Positions 23,333 to 36,523 of a DNA stretch of 64,000 bases are shown piece by piece (position 1 is the first letter of the stretch; each line of letters starts with the position of its first letter). Source of the stretch: Xylaria sp. FL1777 (lineage: Eukaryota > Ascomycota > Sordariomycetes > Xylariales > Xylariaceae); NCBI GenBank assembly GCA_022578965.1, contig MU400597.1, positions 62,001 through 126,000 of the forward strand, read 5' to 3'. The translations under genes and the position numbers were made by a program. The notes beneath the pieces were generated by a model that was not told the origin of the DNA, did not search any database, and worked only from the letters and a program-made list of their open reading frames with translations.

Positions 23333-23950
23333 TTATAGAGCTGCTTTAGTCTCTCGGCTGAGCGCTGCGCCAACCTGCTGCGCTGTTGAAGAGCCCTCGT
23401 GAGGCCCGGAGCCGGCAGTAAGAAGCTATAAACATGTCGTCAGCGGCTTGCAAGCAGAACCTCCCCAGTCGCAACGGCATGACTCACATCTCCGCCCATC
23501 TCGCGCATTTTCATCTCTTTTTCCATTTCGAGCACCTGCTGCTCCTCCGCCCAGGCCAGCGCCCACGGAATACCCAGCAGGAGCGCCGAGCTGCTGATGA
23601 TCCATAATGACTTGCCACCGAACGAAAGGACTGATCTCACGGCATTGCTGGCCGTAGCGACTGTGTTGGTTATGTAACCGCGTGTCTGCGGGGGGACTAT
23701 GTCGCGCAAGGCATACAAGCGCTCGCCTAGTGTCTCGTCCCTGGGATCGTACTCGGACTCTTCAGAGATCTCGGAGTCTAGAAGAAACAACCCGGATTAG
23801 ATATCTGGAGGCGGGGATCCATGTCGAGGCCCAACATCAGGAAGAAAGGCGGCATGACGTACCAGTGTCTGTAAAGTCGGCGTCGTCTTCCTCAGGACCT
23901 ACCTGGCCCTCTTGGAAATGCTCATCGACGATTTCTTGAAGTTGAACCAT
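23333..23950 (-). CDS. TOM22: Mitochondrial import receptor subunit Tom22
   Basis: Central receptor and organiser of the TOM complex in the outer mitochondrial membrane; its acidic cytosolic domain binds presequences and it docks Tom20. Three exons (23950-23863, 23777-23488, 23425-23333) give 156 aa, close to the fungal norm. The N-terminus starts MVQLQEIVDEHF and is strongly acidic through FTDTDSEISEESEYDP. The conserved stretch ETLGERLYALRDIVPP precedes the single membrane segment (about residues 86-106, with SGK-like FGGKSLWIISSSALLLG), followed by EEQQVLEMEKE and the intermembrane-space tail MREMGGDLLTAGSG. The second intron uses GTGAGT; reading through it would give a wrong tail (SHAVATGEV). 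The antiporter gene downstream is on the same strand and 550 bp away. Confidence 0.93.
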
Positions 23951-24499
23951 TTTGTCTGTTGGGTTATGATGGCTTGCACGAACAAGGTGTACTCGTTCTG
24001 GGGGCGGTAATAAGATATGCTGCGAAGATGGTGCGCTTGCTTGGAATTATCAGATGTCGCCAAAAACCAGAAAATTCATCATCAGGCCCCATAATCCCAG
24101 TAGCAAGCGCACTGCACAGGTACATACATGCCTTATCTGTTAGGTTAGGTACCTAGGTACTTACTAAGTACCTTAATGTGGCTTGTGCGCTGATTAGATC
24201 TACTAATTGAATATCTCCGATACCCAAGTATTCAAGTATATACCTATGTACCTAAGCGTCTAAAACACAACTGCAAATGTCGTGTTGTTTATAATCAGTC
24301 TTTACTTTTCCTTCAAGGTAGAATTAGTCTCGTTCATGTAACAGAACCCAAGTGTTAGAATACACATAGTTTGAACAGTCCAAACTCATAAATTGTCATC
24401 GCTATAGCTACCTATGTAAGTCAACCAAACCCAAGGTCGCTTTTTTGTGTTAAAGAAAGGAAAAAACATGATATGGTATCTATATGTGTGAACAATAGT
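23951..24499. other. Intergenic
   Basis: About 550 bp between the TOM22 start and the antiporter stop. It contains a TAGGTACCTAGGTACTT-type microsatellite near 24145-24170. No gene seen. Confidence 0.55.
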
Positions 24500-27495
24500 T
24501 TAACCTCTTTTCGCTGGACCCTCGGCAAATCTGATGCCTCGTCTTTCTGGCGGGACTCTTGGCGTGTCGTCATCATCGCTGTCACTCTCCTCGGAAGAAG
24601 GGCCGGTGACTCCCAATGCCGCCTCTCTCCTTCGTCTCTCCGCCGGGGTCTCGTTATTGTCATCTTCTTGCACACCTGCAAATGCCGCCAGTCGACGCCG
24701 GCGTTCAGCAGCAGTCTCCGGGGCATCAGTGCCCGGCGCGTCCTCTTCACCTCTCGTCCCACTTCGTCCGCGAGTAGGGGCAGCAGGGGCAGTCAGCCGA
24801 GAAGGAGACATACTCGCAGCACGAGTACTGTCGCTGGCTTGCGTCACATTGATGTGTGGATTGGAAAAGTCTGGGCTGCTGGTCTGTCCGGATGCTGTTG
24901 GGGCTTGAGCCTGAGAAGCGCCTGGCACTTCTCGATTTGACCGTTCAAGTTTCTGAACTTCTTTAAGAAAGTCATCTTTGTTCATCCTCTTATCAGCGCC
25001 ACTAATAGTAAACCGAATTCCACGGTCATCGTCGTTTTGATCACGAACGGCTTCTGTGTTACCACCCCTCTTCCTCTGTTCGGCGTTTCCAGAGCGGCTA
25101 AACCCAGCCCATCCAACGACAGTCGGCCGCTTACTTGGTCCAGGTTTCGATCGTGTTGCAGCCCCTGTTCCAGCTTGTGACGATTCCGCAGGCTGGATTT
25201 CCTTGTCTCCCGGCTTCACCAGTCCACTCATGCCCATATACTTCAAGCCTGAAGCGACATAGTCCCTCTGAGCAGGGAGGTCATACTTCTTAACAACTTC
25301 ACCGTCTTCGTCTTCGACAATAATCTACAGAAAGAGTGAGTCAATATGTGCTGCGAATTAGTGAGATATATGTTACTTACCGTGTTGCCAAATTGATAAG
25401 CCCGTGCCGGCGCATGCTTGCGCTCCTCTTTTGTTTTTTCTTTTCGTTTTTGGGCTTCTTCCTCACGCCACTTAGCAAGACTCTTCTTTAACGAGTCGTA
25501 CGTCCAGCTTGGTTTCTGTACTTCTTCTTTCGCTTTCTCAATCAAAGGTTCCACATTAGGTAGTTCTGTGTGATGTGCTGTCCTTTCGACAGCCACAACT
25601 TCCCCTTCCCCATCTTCGATTACGATATGATTTCCTTCATCATATACCTCAAACTGTTGTTGTTCCCCATCCTTTTGTGGCTGTTCAGGTGTAGATCCTG
25701 TCGACTTTTCAATGTCAATTTCCTGAGCGACTCCCTCAGGCAAGCTAGGAGAGCTATCTCGGCGTGGGGAAAGGGGAGTAACTTTCTCAGTATCCGTAGG
25801 TGACAACGGTTCGGCCTGATCGCTTGCACTTCGCCTCTGGGGGAAAATAGCAGACTGAGTGACCGGGCCACCTGGACCAATCCCATCATCCCACTTCTTT
25901 CTACGCCGCCGGCTGACCAGGGACGATGCGCGACTTCCAGCGCGACTTCCAGCGCGACTCGGGTTCTCTTCCTCGCGTTGGCGTCGTAAGAATTGTCCTG
26001 TTATTCCCGTTGGCGGGAGTGTTCCTGGCGGAAATGTTGGAGACTTCAGATCATCATAGTCAGTATCAGACATAGTTCGCGCTTGCGACCGAGATTGTGA
26101 AGAGATTCTGGGCAGGCGACTCATCCAAGCAGGTCCATCTTCGGGGGCAGTAGTATACGACATGGTCAGGGATAGGGTGTTGATACGCTTTCCAAGGGTA
26201 AAAACCGCTATCGACGAGCCGTGGACGAGAATGGAAGAGATGACCATGAATGTAACGATGGGCCAGACCAGCAGAATGGTTTGATAGTGTTCTGAATCCT
26301 TTGGTGGGATCATTGCGAGAGGTATTGTGTGTTCCGATTCAAGTTCTGCGCGAACGAGTATCGCCACAAAGATGGCGCCGACGCCGATGGGGCCAAAGTG
26401 ACCGGCGAAGAGGGCCTCGCGCCAAGTCTTTACATCTGGAATGAAGGGCTTGAACAGTAGCATAACGGGGATTCGGCGGAAAAGGATGACGAAGATGGAC
26501 ATGACCGTGAGCCTCCAGGCGGACAAGCCTATGCTAAAATCATTATACATCTCCCAGGGGATAATTGTTCCCAGATAGACGAAATAAGCCAAGTTAATCA
26601 ACAGGTCAATAACGTTGGAGACATGCGACTCCTCCGTTTTCTCATGGAACCAACCATCATTAGAAAATCCAACACCGGCGGCAAACCCAACAAGTAGATC
26701 ATCGACACCTAATATACTACCCGAGCCAGCACAGAACAGGGCTAACACGAAGTAAAACACTAGGAAGCTTTCACGGTCGATGAGATCATGCCTCTCGGCA
26801 TATTTGATACCATGTCGGGCAATGTATCCGACGAGAAACCCGTAGATAGCGCCAAAGATACACTCATAAATGATGGTATAAACGAACCAGTGGAATGTGG
26901 TGTCTCGGGCATCCAAGTTGTCTTGAATCAGATAGAGGGCCAGGTATACGAAAGGGAAGGCCATACCATCGTTACAACCGGACTCGGCGGAGAGTAGATC
27001 TCTCAGATGCTTGGGTACTCGCTTTGCGAATTTGCCCTTACCAACAACGGAGGAGGCGAGAACGGGATCGGTGGCTGTCACACACGCGGCCACGGCAAGG
27101 CTCTCCACGTAATTGAGGGGAAATAACCAGAATACAAAAAGGCTGGTAATGAGCCAGCCAAACGTCATGACTGGCAAGAGCAAGAAGACGACGGATTTCC
27201 AGTGCCTCTCCATATAATACTTAGGTAATTCGACACCGACAGCAAAGCATTGCACGACCAGCACAATACGCGAGAACTCCAGAGTGATTTCGTCAGTGTT
27301 GCCCCAACTATTAGGATCGATAAGGTTGGCGGCATGAGGTCCAAAGATCACACCAACTAACGTGGCCACCGTCGCCTCACCAATATAGAGACGTTCTTTA
27401 ATGACTGACGAGCAGAGCATGAAAAGCGAGGTGAAGCCGCCCAAGATGATGTACACCAAGTGCGGCTTCGTAATAGACAAGTGATCCCACGCCAT
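24500..27495 (-). CDS. NHA1: Na+(K+)/H+ antiporter, NHA1/sod2 family
   Basis: Plasma-membrane exchanger that exports Na+, Li+ and K+ in return for protons and so supports salt tolerance, pH and volume control. Exon 1 is 27495-25381 and exon 2 is 25324-24500, phase 0 (GTAAGT donor, CTGTAG acceptor), giving 979 aa. About 12 membrane helices fill residues 10-440. Key motifs: FGPHAANLIDP (about 51-61), ATDP with Asp143, and the ion-binding pair Asn175-Asp176 in LLSAESGCNDGMAFPF. The long cytosolic tail (from about residue 450) is Ser/Arg/Glu-rich, as in fungal Nha1. Two recognisable conserved tail blocks occur: GNHIVIEDGEGEVVAVERT and, across the splice site, NTIIVEDEDGEVVKKYDLP. The tail also has a three-fold 12-bp repeat encoding GSRA, and near the end acidic/Arg blocks (AAERRRRLAAFAGV and PAERRRREAALGV). 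The start at 27495 precedes the first helix. Confidence 0.94.
25928..25960 (-). repeat. 12-bp tandem repeat inside the antiporter tail
   Basis: About 2.7 copies of a 12-bp unit (CGCGACTTCCAG on the + strand), encoding repeated Gly-Ser-Arg-Ala in the cytosolic tail. Confidence 0.8.
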
Positions 27496-30400
27496 CTCGA
27501 GCGCTAAGGATTCAAGTGACTAGTGGATTTTGGATCTTGATGCCGAGACAAGAAGAGGTAGATTGGGAACGCCTGGTTGGGATTGAGGCCAATAGCGAGT
27601 TTTTTTTTTTCTTGCTGGCGAAAGCAAATGCTGTGGACAGGCACAGTTCGCGGCCCCCCAGTCTACAGACACGCTTGACGGAGAGCGACGATCGTGATGC
27701 ATTCAGGGACTCGGCGGCATGCTGGAAAATACTAGCAAGCAAATAAGGACTACCGGTAGGCGCTGGGGAAGATGTACTGTGCAGACTGTAGAAAATGAGT
27801 GATATGTAATTGTTGGGTTCAACCGATATACGAGTGCATAAGCTAAGAGATAGTGCTGATCCACGAGGACGACCTCTGTTGCGTCATTGAGGAAATATAC
27901 GAGATCACTTGGTAGAGATGATCTTATTATCCGTGAACCAGCCGGGGGGGAGGGAGAGGCACAACAGGAAAGACGATGGTGAGCGTAGAAAGAAGGTAGA
28001 AGGACGAAGGAAAAAATGGAGAATAGGTCTTGATATGTAGTTGGAAACAATGATAAGGCAAGGTACGAAGGATGCTCAGCCAATATCATCTTGGTGACTA
28101 GATAGATGAGCCATGGGCGAGTAGTCAGCGCAGCAAAGTATATTAGCTTGCATTTGGCAACAAAACCGGCGGACCATCAGTGGATAGGACAGGGTCTTGC
28201 CTGCATAGTTCTCTTGCTTGCGGCTTCTTGCGATGCAAGATGCTACTGTAGGTACTGTAGGCAGGCCTATGCTGGGCATAATGGCCGGGGATCTCGACTC
28301 TTCAGGGCACCTTCAGCTGCATTGCGGTGGAGCCTTGGAGGGGCCTTCTGTACGTAGTGGTGGGGGCCTTGGCTGTCAACCTGTACATTACACATTATAG
28401 GCGGTGCTCCGGTAGGCGCAAATCATTGCGTGTACCCCCGAAGTCTCTGATCCCTACCGCAACGCCGCGCCGCTCTAGGGGATCGTTGGAGAGTTGAATC
28501 CCTTTCTCAGCAGCAATTGACCAATAACACAAGCAACTTACACTCCCGACTCAATACAGCCAGCCATTATTTTTCAAAGTTGGATAGAGCCTCCAAATTG
28601 ACCGCATCCATTTCACCGACCATTCATATTCAACTGGCACAGAACCTCAAATTACTCTATAGAAGAGAGAAAGTAAGCCGACAACCTTGGAAATTGTACT
28701 GCATGATAAAGCCAACACTAGTAAAATAAACAAGTAAGTATAGGTACCACATCCTTGATATTTAAGCTATAATTGACCAACCATATTATACTAGACGTAG
28801 ATAACGGACAATGTAGCCCTTGAATTTACATGTGCAAATGGAATACGAGATTTTCTATGCGAATTATTTATATGTTATTCCCCTAAAACAATCGATGAGC
28901 ACAAGGTCGTAAGTAGTACAGAGTACGGGTGTAGAGTTTAGGAGCTACATGTCCGAAGTCAATTAGGTAGATTATGTAGGTTCTTTTACGATATACTACC
29001 TACTCAAGTTGGTAGGTAAGGTACTTAGTCAGGCTCTTTACGGTCCCAGGGACATTCTCGCCGCCTATTCACTCTATTATTCCTATTTCTCCTCGTTATT
29101 TGAATTCTGTCGCATCGTGTGGCCAGATGGAGATATTGATACGATACCCACGGACAGAGGGGATGTCGTCGAATGAACACCTGCACTGACTTATGACTAC
29201 ATCCAAGACTGAGGAACAAAAGCGGCGACACGACTAGACCTAATCCGTCGCGCTCAAGAGCCGTCTACCTCGGGGGTACCTGGATTCGTCCCGGTGCGGT
29301 TGCCATGTGTATACGACGTCTGTCCAGCACGCCTACCCCATCTTCTCATCTCACAATTGATTAATTGGTTAATTGACATTGGAGACCAAACCACAGACAT
29401 CCCACATTATTATCGTCGCGGCGCTATGTTATGCCTGCCTCTCCATTGCACCTCCCACGACGGTGATGGTAGTTATCTCGGGAGGTATCTCGGGAGGGTG
29501 GCAGTCGGAATCGCCAACGGTTTCTCGCGAGAACGGCAAACCGGCAAGATGGAGAACCGCGGGCTGTCTCGTCTTAGCTCTGGTCTACGTTAGCGAGGAC
29601 CAGACCAGGGTCTCGAGAGGCTTGGCGGCTCTTCCCACGCACCCATCACATTACGTCAATTTACTTCGCCAGCGGGTTGGGTAGCGTACAGATACAGTAC
29701 CTACTGCGTCCACTATGTAGGTAGTACACACACCAGAAGCACTACCACGTACTCCGTACCTACAGTGGCGTGGCGTTGTCTCCTTGCGTTATCGCCTGCC
29801 TGTTCTCCCGGTATCCTATCCCCTGGCCGGATAGCTGGCGCCGAGAAATTCTTCTCAGCTGAGCCCTGTCATTGGTCAAGAATTGCTATTCATGGCGTTT
29901 TCCACGGGAGAGCGGAGTCGACCAATGGAGCTCGGATAGTCAGACGAAGGATGGGTGGGAGAGCTTCGACCTCCTTTCGCCAATACACCAGCAGTTTCTT
30001 CGTGGCGGCGTTGCACACACGTATGTCGATACGAGTCGGGACACTAGAGCCCGCCCGATCTTCAACTACCGCTAGGGGCTTTCAGAGAGGCCGACGCGCC
30101 GCCCCTTAGACCTCACCGCTTACCGACTCGCGCGCCGGCTCCGGCGTGTTTCACCGCGGCTCACGTGGGGGTACTTCCATGAGGTTTCACGTCGACGCAT
30201 GACGAGCGCACAAACACACAAGCACAATCTAGGCTTATCGAGGTCACGAGGTCCGTTGGACGTCTGGCACCCTCTGCAGTATGCACGCCACGGCCCCGGA
30301 TCAACCCCGCGACGGCCCATGATTACTGCTGACTGCAGTCTTCTGTGAAAAATTGGATTATCCTTGCGATCTGAATTGGGTTTTGGCACATGCTGTGAAG

Positions 30401-30559
30401 CCCAACCACCCCATGTACTCACCTGACTAACCTACCCAACCCAGACAAGCAGCGCTATGCCGCCGATGGCGGCATGCAGATTTACAATTGCAAACAACGC
30501 GCTTCCCCCGACTACATGCCCGGTTGCAGTAACTAATCAAGATTATCGTAATGGGATTG
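27496..30559. other. Gene-poor region, part 1
   Basis: Upstream side of the antiporter gene (27496 to about 28400, with a T-run near 27599) followed by DNA without supportable genes. The part from about 29250 to 30450 has higher GC and many overlapping short ORFs in several frames, none with a domain, start and splice pattern I can defend. Confidence 0.5.
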
Positions 30560-31600
30560 AACCTTACACGCTCCCATATTCTGTATACGCATCGATGGCC
30601 ACATCATCTCCATCGTTAATGAACTGCATGAAGTTGTTTTGAACAGTTTTAGACGAAGCCATCACGACGAATTGTCACGGGTCTCTTCTGCTTTGCCCGA
30701 AGCTATGTAAAGCAATCATTCTTGCTGCTCTAATGTCAACAATATCGTCATCTTCATCTTTTCCAATCCGCCTAGTCTTGCTGCCTAAAGACTGGGCTCC
30801 TTTGATCCTAATGTCGTTCTGATACAAAGGTGGCAAAGGCGGAGCCAGCCAATCGAAGACATTAGAAGCGCTCCTCGTCCAATTTTGGCCTTCTTTCCGG
30901 CTATGGATCGGATCAAGAGCAGATGGTTATCGCCACATGCGCGTACAATGACCCAATCCTCAGTCAGACCCAGAACTCGCATTTTCTCGAAACGTCTGAA
31001 TTGCTCCGTCAAGCTTTCACTCGAAACACACAAGTTTGCTCCCCACGAAGCGATTTGGTGTCGAGGAGAAGAAACAAAGAGATTTAGCATCGAGCGTCAA
31101 TCATCTTCCATCTAGATGGGATTGTACAGGGCTGTGGGATAAGCAATGGAAGGCCTTTACTCTACATGTGTAGCTACGATAGGATCATAATGGCGCCCGA
31201 TATCACCTACATCTTCCCTAAGAATCGGGAGAGGCTGAGACATTTTAGCATCACGGTCACATCAGTATCTGTTGATTCTCAACTACTTACAATTCGAAAG
31301 CGTTCCTCCAGATCCAGAACACATCTGGCCAATGGGCCCAGAATAAAGCTACCGCCTAGCGTGCCCTCTTCGGAAAGCATCAGGGCCGACGCCTATCGCG
31401 CCTGCCTTAGCCATAGGAGATGACATGAAAGCGAGTTTACTCCCTTGTCGCGTTGAAATAACAAGAATAGTGCGTATCCAGCTAGCGACATGGTTCGTGA
31501 CCTCTTCGGAAGCCTATCTCGCCGACAAAGTCACTCCGTGGTATACCTCCTTAGAAACACCTTGTCGGTCATTATCAAGTATTCGTCTACTGCCATGACG
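30560..31600 (-). pseudogene. Frame-broken protein-like stretch, unknown family
   Basis: On the minus strand, protein-like pieces follow one another with frame changes and stops. In order from high to low coordinate: EEVTNHVASWIRTILVIS with MSSPMAKAGAIGVGPDA, then (shifted one base) EEGTLGGSFILGPLARCV and LDLEERFRI followed by a GTAAGT donor-like site at about 31289; an acceptor-like CTCAG then PILREDVGDIGRHYDP; then LTEQFRRFEKMRVLGLTEDW; then WLAPPLPPLYQNDIRIKGA and DEDDDIVDIRAARMIALHS; and finally a piece starting MASSKTVQNNFMQFINDGDD near 30662. The pieces could be one decayed gene or several exons of an intact but unusual gene. No family is recognised. Confidence 0.35.
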
Positions 31601-34600
31601 TGCCCATCTCATAAAGTTAGGGCGCCGTTATGCGACAAATACAACTAGAAATCAACACCGCCCAGAAGGGCAGGACGAGAAGAATACACGTTGTTATGTC
31701 AATGATTGCGGATCCACTCTTGGACGCTATCGCACCTCTAATGCAAATACTATATTTTGGCATAGCCAACTCTTCTAGATACTTCGGGAACATCGGAGTA
31801 GGCGTTTTGATCTGAGGCGCAGCGTTGCTAAGCCCTCAAGGTAGAATCCAAATATACCCCCCTAAGCGAAGACCACCAGACATAAAACCTGCGAGCGTAT
31901 GATTCACATGAAAGCATTATCATGTCGAATTATGGATTTCGATATATGTTTTTATGATTCTGCTAGCCAGTTGCATTGGGGCAAAACAAAGAAAAGCTAA
32001 ACATTTGTATCTTCAATCCCACCTTCCGCAGTGAAAATGAGAGCCTGGACGAGGTGCCTTGCTTAAAATACTTTCCAGCACAGTATCTTCATCGGAAATG
32101 GGTTGATTTACGCCAAATGCGTGTCGGCAGTTGATATCAGCATGGCAGTGTAGGCTCTCCCAGAACGCGCGAAGGCCTATCGGCTCAGAACATCAGCGTA
32201 GTAACAGCATGATATTGCCTCCAATAGACTCGAAATAAGGTACCTTGTATGGGATGATCTTATTCTATATCAGTCGTTGTGTTCCGTGTCATTGGGTTGC
32301 TGTATCACATATGCGGCGCGTGGTGGTGATAGCACAACCATCGATGGCACCTCCGGAAGACACTGATGGCATCGTATGGTCCTATGGCATGTAATGGATC
32401 TATCCCCCGTGCGGCACATGCCTACTCCTATTGGTTTTCTTACTCCAATTGCCCAATATCCTCCCGAACTGAACTTCCCCAATTCCGAACAGGTTCCTGA
32501 ACAGGGAGAGAAAGAGTACCTTCCGTCGCAAATAACCGTACCAATGGGTCACCGGCGGGCCGAGCCGTACCATTCTGACTGGGTTGACACACGGGTCACA
32601 AGAACGTTGCTCTTTCACGTAAATATTAGTTTTGGTGCGCGCTGCCCAACCCAGCTCGGCACCGCCCGTGGCGTACTTTGATATCGTAGACCTTCATCAA
32701 TACCGTATAACTGAGCCTCTAGCTGCACTGCAGGTACCCAATCTCGCATGGCTGCAAAGTCAGGGCCAGTCACCCGGCTAGCGTCATAGTCACTCAGATT
32801 AGCGTGCATTGTGTAGCGTAGCAAATTTCGAGGCATTCATCACAAATACCCTCTGGGCTTGGATCCGGAACGGACATCATAGCTCACGACACGAGACATA
32901 ACGGTGCGTCTGTATCGGCTTGGTGGATTCGGCGGATATAAAACCAACCAGTAAAGTAAATTGCGTTCATCTCTTCACGCACTTTAGATTAATGGTACGG
33001 TGATAACGGCAACACGCAATCTGTTGGAGTAGTCCGACACAACGGGTTCCCGTGGGGGGACTCTTCTCAGCGAAGATCAATGCTTGATGTCATCAGTAGA
33101 GTAGTTGAAGCATCGTATTCGATAGGCGTTTCTTGATAAGTTGAGACGTGGATGATAGAAAACGATAGACCAGGAAAAAGGCTGCAGCTCGTCGTGAGAT
33201 AGAAGGCGAAACGTATCGCCAAAGTCCAGAAATACTCTTTGCCGCAGTTAGCTGAGGAAGTTCACAGTGAGATGAGATGACTGCCTCGAACCCGTCTGGA
33301 CCCAGAGTCTGGTATCACGGGTAAGTACGGGGAAGACTGCTGCATTCTGCAGGTGATTCTTGTCTGCAGAATTACTACTTGGCTCAGATTGAAACCTACA
33401 AAACAGTCAGTTGGCTATTTCACGTGGGGGTCTACCTATGCTATTTTCTATGGTTAGTATATCAACATGTCCCAGTCCCGATAGCTGACGAACCTGCGAG
33501 GCGCTGCGTTAACTAGATATTGGGCACCTTTGCATCATACTAGATGGAAATATAAGTTATCACAAGTAGATTGTGGGTGCGAACTGTCTTTAAGGTGTTG
33601 TGTCGAAGTGAGGAAGCGGGCGGTTTGGGTTCCGAGGTCGAAGCTCACCGCTCAGGATGTGACAAGGCGATACTCAGCAAGGGAACGTAAGCAGAGCTAG
33701 AAATAATATCATCGCAGCAGAACCTACTAATCAAAAGGTAATACAGACTCCTGGTTTGATAGAAATTCGGGCACACGATGTTTCGTAGGGCATACCTACA
33801 GTAATCAGCTTGGGTTAGTGATATATGATAATACGAGCCAGCCGCGGTATGCCTTGAGGAGCCAGCTCGCGACACTATAATCGGGAGACGGGGTGCTTCT
33901 CGGGTCGTACGACAGATGCAATGCTGGGAATTCTGTGACGCTAACCTGATTCCATTTGAAATGATTGATCGGGCGAAATAGATACAAATGTATGGCGGTG
34001 GTTTGCTCCTAGATATGTCATCATATCCGGGTGTCCCGGGTCCTTTCAAACCACGGCGCCGGTAGATAGAGGTACGGTACCCCAATCAAGCGCGTCATGT
34101 AACGTTCGCAACCCCCAAATCCTCCCGAATTGAAGTCTTGGCAGAGGTTTCCTGGATGCCAGATGACCCCAAGGCGTCATTGCTGATCAAGAATCCGGAA
34201 AAGCCCGACGTATATAGGACATCGAAGATAAGAGCAAAGAAGCTTTTTGACGATAAAATAGACTCGACATTCCTTAATGAAATATTTCCCTTCGGTTAAA
34301 GATGACACACTTGCAGGTTGGTTTCTACAACAACGGGAGCTCCGGTTTGTCGGCAACCCTCGTACCTGAATGTCGACGGAGCCACCACCTTCGCTTGCAC
34401 TGAACAATTCTCGTTATGCAGGAGGAATTCTAGGGGTAAGTAGCATTGATGTATTTTGGGGGCACCATTCCAGAATGCTTCTACCTCGACTGCGACTCAT
34501 GAAGTCGCAATGCCCGGGCCGAGTCACCTATTGAGGAAATGAAGTGAAGTCAAGAATAGATAGAGGGTTAGGGGCGTGGTGGCACTGAGCACCTCCAGTC

Positions 34601-35451
34601 CCGGGATTTCACGTCTCGCAAGGACATTGCATTATTAGCATTAATCTATTATGCCCGATCCATGCGTACAATCCCAGATATGTGCAGCATCGAAGTAACG
34701 GTACTCTTACGCATACAAGGTCGTCTCTACGACGGTGGAGGACCTAATTATAACTTGCATGACGATAACTATTTCAAATGAGCTTCGACATTGGAGAATC
34801 AAGCATAGTATTCTTCCTAATACCTACATCTCCAGCTGTCTCTTATCATAGACCTATCATCTACTATCTGTGCGTACATGTAGGCACACAACTACTACGT
34901 AGATAGGTAGTGAATAATACACTACAGCTGTGAGCTGCAGAATCCATTAGCACGGACAAGCCCCTGGCAGATCGTAGCATCTTGATAGGTGATTGTCGAA
35001 CAGCCCTTGCAGCCCTGCCAACCAGAACGACGCAATAAGCGAAATCCAGCAAGGGGGTTTTTTATACTACCTATGTACATCCATCCATCCAGCCAACCAA
35101 GCAGGCATCCCTCAAGATCTATCTATAGGGCGCCATCGCCTATCGGCCAATAAAACGGGGTAGTACGTGGCTTGGCCAGGGTTGGCATACCTACATGTAC
35201 GCAGTATACACGAGATGTCATATTACCGATGTCGATTTTTTTCGCACATGACAAGTTGTGGCAGGACTCTTGGAGTTCGGTTATGGGCGCTTCTAGGCAC
35301 CCACACAGTTGGTTTCTGATCTCAACATTCAGTCCCTAGTTAACCTGGCTGGCTATCTTGACCTGCTTTTATGGGTATATATGGGGAGTAGCATTGCGCT
35401 TGGCGCATCGAGCTTGTCTCAACTCTTATTACCTCTGCTCCGCGGTAGACA
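31601..35451. other. Gene-poor region, part 2
   Basis: About 3.8 kb with only short, overlapping ORFs on both strands (for example 32376-32681 and 33645-34085) that lack ATG support or domain signal. The last 400 bp form the promoter of the short-chain dehydrogenase. No repeat family is obvious. Confidence 0.5.
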
Positions 35452-36523
35452 ATGACTGATATTTCCCACGTGGAGAAGGCAGCGTCTCACTTCTCTGGCC
35501 CAGCAGTGGCCGGCGACCTCGTGGGTAAGACAGCAATCGTGACAGGGTCCAGCAGTGGCATCGGTCTCGAATGCGCTCGTCAACTTCTCGACAGAGGTCT
35601 GAGCAAACTCATCCTGGCTATCCGAGATGAGAGAAAAGGAGCACTCGCTAGCGAAGACCTAGCATCTGGCCGAGATCTCAAGCCCGACACCATCGAGGTG
35701 TGGCATCTGGATTACAGCTCGTACGATTCCATAACGAGCTTCGCGAAGCGCGCCAGAGGCCTCGAGACGCTCGACATCGTGGTGCTCGGCGCCGGCATCT
35801 ATCGCATTCCGCGCGTGATCCTCCCAACCGGTCACGAGGAGGATATCCAGGTCAACTACTTGTCGACGGCTTTCCTGACCATCTTACTGCTCCCCATTCT
35901 CGAGGCGAAGAAGAGGCGTCCCGGGGCCAAGCCTGGCCGTCTGACGGTGGTGAGCTCTAGCGTCGCGGCCTGGTCCCGGTTCAAGCTGCCACAGGATGGG
36001 CGTCCCTTGCTGACCTCTCTGGACGAGCCAATGGGAACGGCGGCCTTCGACCACCACCAGCAGTATTGCACTTCCAAGCTCCTCGGGCAGCTGTTCCTTG
36101 TTGAGCTGACGCGACGTGTGCCATCCTCGGTCGCCACCGTCAACTATGTCCACCCTGGTCTTTGCTATGGATCAGGTCTTGCCCGCGACGGCGCCGGTAC
36201 GTTTACGGGTTTTATCGCTGGGATCATCTTCCGCATCTTCGGCCGCTCGTGCGCTAGGGGCGCCCAAGTCATAGTAGACGGTGCTGTGGCGCATGGCGAG
36301 GAGGTCCACGGTCAGTATCTGGACTGCGGAAACCCTGCAGAGTAGGTTCTTTGCTGTCCTTGTAAACGTACTGATCGCACTTCTAATGTTCCGAGTGATT
36401 AGACTAGCCCCAGTTGTATATACGGCTGAAGGTAGGCAGATGGCGCAGAGATTATGGAAGGAGACGATGAGTGAGCTGTCGTTTGCTGGGGTTGAGGATG
36501 TGATCGAAGCTCTTACCATTTGA
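35452..36523 (+). CDS. Short-chain dehydrogenase/reductase (retinol dehydrogenase-like)
   Basis: NAD(P)-dependent oxidoreductase of the classical SDR fold; substrate unknown. Exon 1 is 35452-36341 and exon 2 is 36403-36523, giving 336 aa. The Rossmann motif TGSSSGIG is at residues 31-38, VNYLST with the structural Asn at 135, the Ser run VVSSS at 166-170, and the catalytic Tyr205 and Lys209 in YCTSK. The NNAG motif is replaced by LGAG (112-115). Splicing inside the final Glu codon (GA/GTAGGT) adds the family tail LAPVVYTAEGRQMAQRLWKE and SELSFAGV; reading through would stop at 36345. No signal peptide. The gene stands alone between repeat-rich stretches, so I have no pathway context. Confidence 0.9.

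Noticed and set aside
24473..24940. 155-aa ORF on the + strand
   Set aside because: It lies antisense to the second exon of the NHA1-type antiporter and mirrors its Ser/Arg-rich coding sequence.
29765..30422. Overlapping 100-aa ORFs on both strands in GC-richer DNA
   Set aside because: Several frames are open at once, the first has no ATG, and no motif is visible.
33645..34085. 146-codon minus ORF
   Set aside because: It starts at TTG and composition looks random; no domain.
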